From Thermoplasmatota archaeon (GTDB lineage: Archaea; Thermoplasmatota; Thermoplasmata; Thermoplasmatales; Thermoplasmataceae), in assembly GCA_023379845.1 (NCBI GenBank), contig JAMCPG010000021.1, forward strand, positions 1 to 64,000: a stretch of 64,000 bases of DNA, in the 5' to 3' direction. The position numbers and the translations under genes are program-made. Under the pieces are notes generated by a model. That model saw nothing but the letters and a program-made list of their open reading frames with translations, was not told the DNA's origin and did not search any database. Positions 54,259 through 62,023 of this stretch are shown one piece after another (the first letter of the stretch is position 1; the number at the start of each line of letters is the position of its first letter).

Positions 54259-55269
54259 TTACCATCCTCTCTCTTGCAGCCTCATATCTTTTGGCATCTG
54301 ATCTATGTCCAGGCCATTCATCCCGGTCAATCCCTGCGAAACCGTTCCAATTATCTGGTAGTCCTCGTAGTTCTCGACAGCTTCCACCACTGCTTTCGCC
54401 ATTTCCGGTGGGTCCGGAGATTTGAATATGCCGCTTCCGACAAACACCCCATCGGCACCAAGCTTCATCATAAGTGCCCCGTCAGCAGGCGTCGCCACTC
54501 CGCCTGCAGCAAAGTTAACAAGAGGGAGCCTTCCCTGTTTCTTGATCTGGTCGAGGATCTGGTATAATTCAGCCTCAATCTGCTTGCCGCTCTTACCGTA
54601 AAATAGATCATCATCCCCAAGAACCTTCTGATCACCGAAGAACTGGCTGGAAATTTCCCTCCTGACTATGCGGTAACTGTCAGACATCGTTGAGGCCACC
54701 TTTTTCAGATCATCTGAGGTGAGGCTTTTAACCATCTTGATCCCCTCGTTCATGACCCTCATGTGGCGCACCGCCTCCACTATGTTTCCGGTTCCTGCCT
54801 CCCCCTTTGTCCTGATCATTGCGGCCCCTTCAAAAATTCTCCTTACTGCCTCACCAAGGTTGCGGGCTCCGCACACAACAGGTATTTTCAACTCCTTCTT
54901 GTTTATGTGGAAGAACGGATCGGCAGGCGTAAGTACCTCGCTCTCGTCAAGCATATCTACACCCAGGCTGGCTAGCGTGTAAGCTTCCGATATGTGCCCT
55001 ATTCTTACCTTTGCCATTACGGGTATGCTGACAGTCTCCATGATCTCCTTTATCTTGTTCGGATCTGCCATCCTTGCAACCCCACCAGCTGCTCTTATAT
55101 CCGCTGGCACTCTTTCAAGCGCCATGACAGCAACTGCCCCGGCAGCCTCTGCAATCCTCGCCTGTTCGGCTGTGGTGACATCCATTACAACCCCACCCTT
55201 CGTCATCTTAGCGAAACCTCTTTTCAAGAGGTCCTCTCCCAACCTTAGATCTGTGATATTCGGTGACAT
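54259..55269 (-). CDS. pdxS: Pyridoxal 5'-phosphate synthase, PdxS subunit
   Basis: Synthesises PLP from ribose-5-phosphate, glyceraldehyde-3-phosphate and ammonia. 336 residues, a TIM barrel. The two active-site lysines are in [14 protein letters not shown]-region beta strands and in [22 protein letters not shown] binds phosphate. A TATA-like TATTTATATTTT lies about 25 nt before the ATG. The partner glutaminase pdxT is not adjacent, unlike in many genomes. Confidence 0.95.
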   Translation of the reverse strand: MSPNITDLRLGEDLLKRGFAKMTKGGVVMDVTTAEQARIAEAAGAVAVMALERVPADIRAAGGVARMADPNKIKEIMETVSIPVMAKVRIGHISEAYTLASLGVDMLDESEVLTPADPFFHINKKELKIPVVCGARNLGEAVRRIFEGAAMIRTKGEAGTGNIVEAVRHMRVMNEGIKMVKSLTSDDLKKVASTMSDSYRIVRREISSQFFGDQKVLGDDDLFYGKSGKQIEAELYQILDQIKKQGRLPLVNFAAGGVATPADGALMMKLGADGVFVGSGIFKSPDPPEMAKAVVEAVENYEDYQIIGTVSQGLTGMNGLDIDQMPKDMRLQERGW

Positions 55270-55577
55270 ATCCTATGTATACGAAGAAAATATAAATAGG
55301 TATAGCGAACCGAAGGAGACAAATCTCAAAATGCTCCATTACTCTTGAAGATCTTGATTTATAGGAATACACGCAATTGCCATGTTGCTAAGAGTATCTT
55401 GAATTCTAAAAGACGGAGCGTCCCTGTCATAGACGCATTAAACTCCCAAGTATAACCTTGCCGTAATGCTAAGTGGGTTTCTTGTCTTCTATCACTTTGT
55501 CTACCGCTGTACTGAACGAACAAAAACAGTCGAAAATTCCAGAATAATATAATATAAAATGATGCGATAACAATGCA
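55270..55577. other. 308-nt divergent spacer between pdxS and TauE genes
   Basis: No coding frame of note. It contains the pdxS TATA-like element near 55286-55300 and an AATATAATATAAAATG run about 25 nt before the TauE start. The middle part shows no recognisable structure. Confidence 0.5.
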
Positions 55578-56558
55578 ATGGATCCTGCATCAATACTGCT
55601 TTCATTCATATCAGTAGTTATCGCAGGGTTTATCGCTGGCTTGCTGGGCTCGCTGACCGGGCTTGGTGGGGGAACAGTTCTAGTTCCTGTCCTGACGCTT
55701 TTCCTTGGCATTCCCATCGTCTTTGCAACTGGCGCCTCATTGATTTCCACAATTGCCACATCGGCTGGATCGGCCTCGGGTTACACGAAAAGCAAGATAG
55801 CAAACATCAGGATAGCGATTGGGCTTGAGGTTGCCACAACCACGGGTGCTATAGTGGGAAGCCTGACGCTCATTGCAGTTTATAAAACGGGCTTTATCTG
55901 GATAATATATGTGATATTCGGTCTCGTTCTGCTCATATCGCTTGTGCCAACGATAAACCGTGCTAGGTTCGAACTTCCCAAAGCCATGAAACCGGACTGG
56001 ACCACGCGAATTTTCAATCTCTACGGATCATACTATGACCAGAGACTGAAGAAGCAGGTTGACTACCATGCAGTCAGGTGGTGGCTCGGTGAGATAGTGA
56101 TGTTTTTTGCCGGATTCATATCCGGTCTTCTTGGAATAGGGAGTGGGGCACTCAAAGTCCTGGGCATGGACTGGGCCATGAACCTGCCAATGAAGGTTAC
56201 AACCACAAGCAGTAACTTCATGATTGGAATAACTGCCGCAACCGGAAGCTCAATATACTGGTTTGCCGGGTACATACAGCCATTTCTTGCAGCTGCGACT
56301 GCGGTAGGCGTACTGGCTGGTGCGTTCCTGGGTTCCAAGATACTTGTTAAGATTACAAATGTCAGGATAAGATGGATATTCTTCTGGGTACTCGCATTTC
56401 TTGGTGTGGACATGATATTCAGCGGTGCAGTCAGAGAGCAGAACCTGCCTACCACGGGTACAATATCATATATCGGCTTTGCCATATCCATCCTGATATC
56501 TATAGTTCTGCTCTTATTGCTCTACCTGAAAGTAAGGAGGGAAAAAGCAAATGCCTAA
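55578..56558 (+). CDS. TauE/SafE family sulfite or anion exporter
   Basis: A 326-residue membrane permease of the TauE/SafE (former DUF81) family with about eight or nine helices. The duplicated family motif is visible as AGLLGSLTGLGGGTVLVP near the N-terminus and SGLLGIGSGALKV in the second half. Substrates of the family are sulfite, sulfonates or other anions. It overlaps the DUF1634 gene by 8 nt, a pairing known in archaea and bacteria. Confidence 0.88.
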   Translation: MDPASILLSFISVVIAGFIAGLLGSLTGLGGGTVLVPVLTLFLGIPIVFATGASLISTIATSAGSASGYTKSKIANIRIAIGLEVATTTGAIVGSLTLIAVYKTGFIWIIYVIFGLVLLISLVPTINRARFELPKAMKPDWTTRIFNLYGSYYDQRLKKQVDYHAVRWWLGEIVMFFAGFISGLLGIGSGALKVLGMDWAMNLPMKVTTTSSNFMIGITAATGSSIYWFAGYIQPFLAAATAVGVLAGAFLGSKILVKITNVRIRWIFFWVLAFLGVDMIFSGAVREQNLPTTGTISYIGFAISILISIVLLLLLYLKVRREKANA

Positions 56559-56949
56559 ATTCGACCAGAATGCGATAACCAGCATGATCCTTTCATCAGG
56601 TGTTATACTAAGTCTTTCGCTGATAATCATAGGAGTAGCCCTGGTCTTTATACGCGGTGGCGGTGATGGCGTACCGCTCTCAGAGATAGCAAACTATCAC
56701 AATCCAGGAGATACAATAACTTCAGTTTCACTGCTTCCAGCCAACTTCATTGGGGGCCTGATTGCCGGAGACGGCCTTTATTATATATCGGTAGGCCTGT
56801 GGGTCCTTATATTCACTCCTGTCACTGTACTGATTGATGCACTCGTAACCTTCGGGCATGAAAGAAACAAACTCTACACGCTCCTGGATGCAATAGTTCT
56901 TTTCAACCTCCTGCTCGCAATCTTTGTCATTCCAAGATTTATCGGTTGA
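56551..56949 (+). CDS. DUF1634 membrane protein
   Basis: A 132-residue protein with three membrane helices (about 10-33, 74-98, 110-130). The pattern ISVGLWVLIFTPVTVLIDALV fits DUF1634, whose members occur beside TauE/SafE transporters and probably act as accessory subunits. It overlaps the end of the transporter gene, supporting one unit. Confidence 0.8.
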   Translation: MPKFDQNAITSMILSSGVILSLSLIIIGVALVFIRGGGDGVPLSEIANYHNPGDTITSVSLLPANFIGGLIAGDGLYYISVGLWVLIFTPVTVLIDALVTFGHERNKLYTLLDAIVLFNLLLAIFVIPRFIG

Positions 56950-57021
56950 TATTATCTTAAGGAAATACTCTACTCCCTGCAGGTAGAGCAAAAGATTAAT
57001 TTTTACCGACGATAGCTGTGC

Positions 57022-57759
57022 ATGTGCAGGATGATGCTCCTGAAAGGCAATTATGAACCCGTAATCGATCCTATGCTGCTGGCCTTCAAGGAAGTCTGCA
57101 GGAACGATCCGCTCAACAGGGAACCTGATGGCTCAATATACCAGCATGCAGACGGCTGGGGTTCTGTCAATATCCACGATACCATCGAGTACACGAAAAG
57201 TGCCGAGCCCGTCTATTTAGCAAAACGCATTGAACCAAAAGGTGGGATTTTCATGATACATGCAAGGAAGACAAGCACCGGCGAACCTTCAGGTGTTGGA
57301 TTCACGCATCCCTTTCATGGCTCAGATTCTGATAACGAATACTGGCTTTGCCATAACGGTGATTTCGACAAGGCAAAGCTAGCGGAATACATGGGAAAAC
57401 CGACTCCGACGGGAGAATCTGACAGCCAGGTGTTCTTCGATCTTTTCCTTATTCAACCGGGAAATGCAAAAAAGAAGCTTTCACAGGCAATAAAGATTGT
57501 CAACGATCTTCATGCCATCAAATCAATCGCTAATCTCTTTCTGATCTCATATAATCGCATTTCTGGAGAACGATCCGGGTTGGCATATACCGACGCACCT
57601 GCCGACAAGCCTTATGGTGAGCATTCCATGCTGTATTCTGTGAGAAACAAAGAAATCCGGGCTTTTTTTTCCTCGAGCATCGCATATTCTAGGCATTTCG
57701 AGAAAATCGGTTTTTCCGCTGCAGATAGTATTCCCCGTGGGACGATCGTTGAAATATAG
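57022..57759 (+). CDS. Class II glutamine amidotransferase domain protein
   Basis: A 245-residue stand-alone Ntn-type glutaminase domain. The mature N-terminal nucleophile would be Cys2 (MCRMMLL). Supporting motifs are HADGWGSV, MIHARKTSTG and LCHNGDFDKAKL. The YafJ/EgtC-like form without a synthase domain is common; its acceptor is unknown. It stands alone with a near-leaderless ATG at 57022. Confidence 0.87.
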   Translation: MCRMMLLKGNYEPVIDPMLLAFKEVCRNDPLNREPDGSIYQHADGWGSVNIHDTIEYTKSAEPVYLAKRIEPKGGIFMIHARKTSTGEPSGVGFTHPFHGSDSDNEYWLCHNGDFDKAKLAEYMGKPTPTGESDSQVFFDLFLIQPGNAKKKLSQAIKIVNDLHAIKSIANLFLISYNRISGERSGLAYTDAPADKPYGEHSMLYSVRNKEIRAFFSSSIAYSRHFEKIGFSAADSIPRGTIVEI

Positions 57760-57837
57760 GTTCGGACCCTGTTATCAAAGCTTTTTAACCACGCTACTTC
57801 CAGCTGAATTGTTATCTTTATTAGCAAGGCTTGACTC

Positions 57838-58305
57838 ATGATTTCCATGGCAAAAGCTCTCTTGGAAACAAACATGGGAAATATAGAGATAGAACTTTTT
57901 GAGAAGGAGATGCCGGTGACAGCAGGCAACTTCAGGAAGCTTGTAGAAAAGGGATTCTATAACGGCGTCATATTTCACAGGGTAATCAGGGACTTCATGA
58001 TACAGGGGGGAGACCCTACCGGAACAGGAATGGGAGGTCCAGGTTATTCAATCAAGGATGAATTCTCGAAAAGCAACAGGAATGATCGGGGAACAATTTC
58101 AATGGCAAACGCAGGCCCTAACACCGGTGGAAGCCAGTTTTTCATCAACCTCGTCAACAATAACTACCTCGACAGAAAGCATCCTGTATTCGGCAAGGTA
58201 GTTAAGGGGATGGATGTCGTCGACAAGATCGGTTCCACCAAGACAGATGCAGGTGACAGACCTGTAAACAAGGTAGTCATAAACAAGGCTACAATTATTT
58301 CATGA
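57838..58305 (+). CDS. Cyclophilin-type peptidyl-prolyl cis-trans isomerase
   Basis: A 155-residue cyclophilin that speeds proline isomerisation during protein folding. It has FHRVIRDFMIQGGDPTGTG with the catalytic Arg, ISMANAGPNTGGSQFFI, and HPVFGKVVKGMDVVDKI. No signal peptide, so cytosolic. A TATA-like ATCTTTATTAG 25 nt upstream supports ATG 57838; Met4 (57847) is possible. Confidence 0.95.
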   Translation: MISMAKALLETNMGNIEIELFEKEMPVTAGNFRKLVEKGFYNGVIFHRVIRDFMIQGGDPTGTGMGGPGYSIKDEFSKSNRNDRGTISMANAGPNTGGSQFFINLVNNNYLDRKHPVFGKVVKGMDVVDKIGSTKTDAGDRPVNKVVINKATIIS

Positions 58306-58387
58306 TATTCCCGTCAAAATGGATGATGCATGTCTCAGGAGAAACCATGCACCATTTTTTAATAAATCTTTACGATAACCACATGAA

Positions 58388-59314
58388 ATGACAAAGTTGG
58401 CAAATTCTAATGTAATAGTTACTGGGGGAGCTGGCTTCATTGGAAGCAACCTGGTTGAAACTATATCGAAGGAAAATTCAGTTATAGTTCTGGACAACCT
58501 GCACACAGGTTCCCGGGACAACATCTCCGGCTCAGAAAAGTCCGGGGTGCAGTTCTTGAAAAAGGACGCCAAGAATATAGGTGACATCAAGGAAAAAGTA
58601 TCCTGCATTTACCATCTTGGCTTCTACTCTGCATCTCCGATGTACAGGGAGAACCCGCACCTTGTCGCAGAGGTGATAGACGGAATGATTTCTGTTCTTG
58701 AACTCGCAAGGAAGAATGACTGCCCCGTCGTCTTCTCTTCTACCTCTTCCATATACAACGGAATAAAACCGCCACACAGGGAGGATGTCATCCCTGGAGT
58801 AACTGATTACTACACGGAAGGGAGGATCGAAGCTGAGCGCCTTTCCGAACTCTATTACAATCTATACGGACTAAACGTTTCTGCGATGAGGTTTTTCTCA
58901 GTCTACGGCTTTCACGAAGATGCAAAGCATGGCTATGCGAACCTGGCAACACAGTTCATGAAGGCAATGATGAAAAAGGAGCAGCCTGTAATATACGGAG
59001 ACGGGACACAGAGAAGGGACTTTGTTTTCGTAACCGATGTGGTTGATGCCCTGCTTAAGGCATCCTCATCGAAAGGATTCGAGGTATACAATGTCGGATC
59101 AGGAATAAATTACTCCCTTAATGATCTGGTGGATAAGATAAACAACCTTCTGGGAACAAAGATAGGCGCAAAATATATAGAAATGCCCGTCAAGAACTAT
59201 GTTATGGAAACTTTGGCAGATACAAGCAAGGCTAGCAAGAAACTCGGTTTCAGGGCTAAGATAGATCTTGATACCGGTCTTCGCACACTGGCCAAGTATT
59301 ATGGTGCCAAATGA
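58388..59314 (+). CDS. NAD-dependent sugar epimerase/dehydratase
   Basis: A 308-residue extended short-chain dehydrogenase acting on nucleotide sugars. The NAD-binding motif is VTGGAGFIGSN and a sugar-nucleotide region follows (RFFSVYGFHEDAKHG, GDGTQRRDFVFVTDVV). The active-site YxxxK appears as YTEGR (Tyr142, Arg146), so the usual lysine is arginine. It overlaps the next gene, a heptose-kinase-like GHMP kinase, by ATGA; the pair probably makes a nucleotide sugar for surface glycans. Confidence 0.87.
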   Translation: MTKLANSNVIVTGGAGFIGSNLVETISKENSVIVLDNLHTGSRDNISGSEKSGVQFLKKDAKNIGDIKEKVSCIYHLGFYSASPMYRENPHLVAEVIDGMISVLELARKNDCPVVFSSTSSIYNGIKPPHREDVIPGVTDYYTEGRIEAERLSELYYNLYGLNVSAMRFFSVYGFHEDAKHGYANLATQFMKAMMKKEQPVIYGDGTQRRDFVFVTDVVDALLKASSSKGFEVYNVGSGINYSLNDLVDKINNLLGTKIGAKYIEMPVKNYVMETLADTSKASKKLGFRAKIDLDTGLRTLAKYYGAK

Positions 59315-60303
59315 TTGAAAACTCGATGTACATGGCCAGGTCACCGTTACGGATCACATTCGTAGGCGGGGGCACAGATATTCCAGATTTTTACAGGTAC
59401 CATGGACCAGGCATCTGCGTTTCCGCTGCCATTGACAAATACATCTTTGTCCTGGTCAACAAGAAATTTGACTCGCAGATCAGGGTCAGCTACTCCAGGA
59501 CTGAAATCGTCGATACCGTAGCCGAAATACAGCACCCGACAGTAAGAGAGGCCCTGAAGTACCTGGGCATAGATGGTGGAATAGAAATTGTCAGCATATC
59601 AGATATTCCGTCTCAGGGAACAGGCCTCGGTTCAAGCAGCACATTTCTTGTCAGCCTGCTACACGCTCTGCACTCATATATTGGCCAATTCGCATCCGCC
59701 TCAACCCTTGCACAGGAGGCGGTGAAGATCGAGCGCGAGATATTGCATGAACCTGGAGGTAAGCAGGACCAGTATATTGCAGCCTACGGTGGGGTAAGAT
59801 CGTTCACGTTCCAGCCAGATGAATCCGTCAAGGTAACGCCAATAATAATGAAACAGGCAGAACTCAAGCGGCTTCAATCGGCAATCCTTCTTCTATACAC
59901 GGGGAAAACGAGGGCATCGACGGAGATTCACAGGAAGCAGTCTCAGGGCATGAATGAAAACATCAGAAGTTACGAAAGAATGGTGCAGATTGCCGAGGAG
60001 TTTCCGCGTTCGCTGAATAAAGGAGACCTTGAGGAAGCAGGAAAGCTCGTCGACGAGAACTGGAGGCTTAAATCCGGACTTGCCGCAGGCATATCCAACG
60101 ACTCAATTTCTGCCCTGTATGAAAAAGGGATAAGGGCTGGTGCATACGGTGGAAAACTGGTCGGTGCAGGCGGCGGAGGTTTTCTTCTCTTTATCGTTGA
60201 TCCAGACAAGAGAGGAAGGGTTAAAGAAGCACTTCATGACCTCAAAGAGGTGGAAGTGGGATTTGACTACAACGGATCTAGCATTATCTACGTGGGTGAT
60301 TGA
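59311..60303 (+). CDS. hddA: GHMP kinase, D-glycero-D-manno-heptose 7-phosphate kinase-like
   Basis: A 330-residue GHMP kinase. It begins RSPLRITFVGGGTDIPDFY, typical of HddA and related sugar kinases. The ATP loop is PSQGTGLGSSSTF, with GGKQDQYIAAYGG and GAGGGGFLLF later. It may phosphorylate heptose-7-phosphate or a similar sugar at C1 for activation to GDP-sugar. Its start overlaps the epimerase stop by 4 nt, indicating a shared pathway. Confidence 0.85.
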   Translation: MIENSMYMARSPLRITFVGGGTDIPDFYRYHGPGICVSAAIDKYIFVLVNKKFDSQIRVSYSRTEIVDTVAEIQHPTVREALKYLGIDGGIEIVSISDIPSQGTGLGSSSTFLVSLLHALHSYIGQFASASTLAQEAVKIEREILHEPGGKQDQYIAAYGGVRSFTFQPDESVKVTPIIMKQAELKRLQSAILLLYTGKTRASTEIHRKQSQGMNENIRSYERMVQIAEEFPRSLNKGDLEEAGKLVDENWRLKSGLAAGISNDSISALYEKGIRAGAYGGKLVGAGGGGFLLFIVDPDKRGRVKEALHDLKEVEVGFDYNGSSIIYVGD

Positions 60304-60441
60304 GGTCCCGGGAATCCCGGCGGCATAGTAGCGAGCATGATAATTAATAATTGACAAACAGCATTGTAATGCCATTTCCAGATGACTTTGGCGTAAGATA
60401 ATTTCAATCACCTTTATCTGGATTACAGGCGAAATGCTATT

Positions 60442-61848
60442 ATGCTGCCATTTCATGTTATTTATATGTTTCTTGGGCGTCTGCAGGAACTGGATCACCT
60501 GAAAAAGCTGCACATTAAGGGAGGCAAAAAGCTCATAACACTTTCTGGCCCGGTAGGGTCAGGCAAGACTGAACTGGTTAATCAACTCATGTCAACATGC
60601 CGGTCCCTTTACCTGATCCCTAGCGGGTACTCCGAAAGGGGTATTGTGAAGTCATTCTGGTCGCAGATAGTGTCGTCCGGAATAGGGAAAGTATCAAGCG
60701 CTCCAAGCTCTTATGCCGATATACTGGGAATCATAAGGGACGAGTCTGTTGTACAGAGCCTCCTGCTGGTCATAGATTCTTTCCAGGAAATAGCGGCTGA
60801 ATCAAGAAAGTTCATTTCAGAGTTTAACTCATGGTGGGATTCTCTCCCCCTTTCCCAGAACCTCACTGTCATATTAGTAATGTCAAACCCTGTTATTCCT
60901 GGGCCATCTGATTTGAGATCTCCAAAGTCAATTTACAGCAGGGCGGCTGAGAGAATTGTGCTTGGAGATCTTTCTTATGCAGACACACTCCCGCTTCTGT
61001 CTGGCCTGACATCGGAAGAGGCAATCACAGTTTCTTCTGTCTTTGGTGGTAGCCCTCAAACCCTGGTCCATTTCAATCCAAGATTGAATTTGGAAAAGAA
61101 TATTGAGGATAATATTCTGAGCAAATCGAGCTATCTCTATAACTACGCTAAATACACACTGCTTTCAGGATTGAAGGAAAGGCATAAGATATTTGACATA
61201 CTTCAAAGCCTGGCTTATGGGTCGAAGACACTTGAGGACCTTTCTGTCGATACTGGCATAGCAAAGCGTGAAATCCAGTCCGAATTGAGGATGCTGGAAT
61301 CAAGGTATGCAATTATTCAGAAGACAAGCTTGCTCACGGACAAGGCTGCTGGAAACAGAACGCTTTTCTCTATCAAGGATCATTTCGCGAGATTCTGGTT
61401 CGCATTTATGCGGCCTAACCTGGCGTTGCTCGAGCTTGACCGGCCGAAGGAGGTTGAGAACGCAATTCGCATAGATCTCGACAGGCACACGGCACGAACG
61501 TTTACAGACATCTGCTTACAGCACCTACGTGAATATGTCATTGGAAGCGAACAACAGCCCTTATACTATACATGGAAAAATGACTCCTCCAAAATTGACA
61601 TAGTTGCAGTTGACAGGGAGACCCTGGATGCCTATTTTGTCGACACTTACTGGAGGCGGGAACCAGTTCTTAGTGATTCTGTCGAATCCTTGAAGGCAAG
61701 ATCAAAAGAGATTCCATGGATGCGCGGCAAACGAAAGGATCACTACGTGATATATTCAAGAATGGGGTTCCGCTTTGAGTCACACGATACACGGTTGATA
61801 AATATGAGCACTCTTCAGAGAGATCTGTCTTCTCCAAAACAGAATTAG
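60442..61848 (+). CDS. Archaeal AAA ATPase (PF01637/DUF234 type)
   Basis: A 468-residue ATPase of the archaeal-specific STAND-like group. FLGRLQELDHLKKL leads to Walker A SGPVGSGKTEL and Walker B LLVIDSFQEI, followed by a winged helix (about 260-300, LEDLSVDTGIAKREIQSEL). The C-terminal DUF234 domain contains DHFARFWFAFMRPN. Its nuclease-like motif is partly kept as KIDIVAVD but the E-x-K part reads VDTYWR, so nuclease activity is doubtful. The cell role is unknown. ATG 60466 (Met9) is an alternative start. It stands alone. Confidence 0.87.
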   Translation: MLPFHVIYMFLGRLQELDHLKKLHIKGGKKLITLSGPVGSGKTELVNQLMSTCRSLYLIPSGYSERGIVKSFWSQIVSSGIGKVSSAPSSYADILGIIRDESVVQSLLLVIDSFQEIAAESRKFISEFNSWWDSLPLSQNLTVILVMSNPVIPGPSDLRSPKSIYSRAAERIVLGDLSYADTLPLLSGLTSEEAITVSSVFGGSPQTLVHFNPRLNLEKNIEDNILSKSSYLYNYAKYTLLSGLKERHKIFDILQSLAYGSKTLEDLSVDTGIAKREIQSELRMLESRYAIIQKTSLLTDKAAGNRTLFSIKDHFARFWFAFMRPNLALLELDRPKEVENAIRIDLDRHTARTFTDICLQHLREYVIGSEQQPLYYTWKNDSSKIDIVAVDRETLDAYFVDTYWRREPVLSDSVESLKARSKEIPWMRGKRKDHYVIYSRMGFRFESHDTRLINMSTLQRDLSSPKQN

Positions 61849-62023
61849 ATGCGATAGCCCAGTAGACTCTTCACGGGCGTGTCGGTGCGTCGCAGTGTCA
61901 CACAAGAATTCCTGCCCTGGCTCTCTCTGTTTATACATTTAGATGACATAAGCATGCATTTTCGACGATGGAAAAACTTTTATTAAGGTATTCATATAAG
62001 GATCAATCGGTATAGGTGCGAAA

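Noticed and set aside
55469-55759. 96-codon minus-strand ORF in front of TauE
   Set aside because: Mostly antisense to the TauE N-terminus; proline-rich translation typical of a shadow frame.
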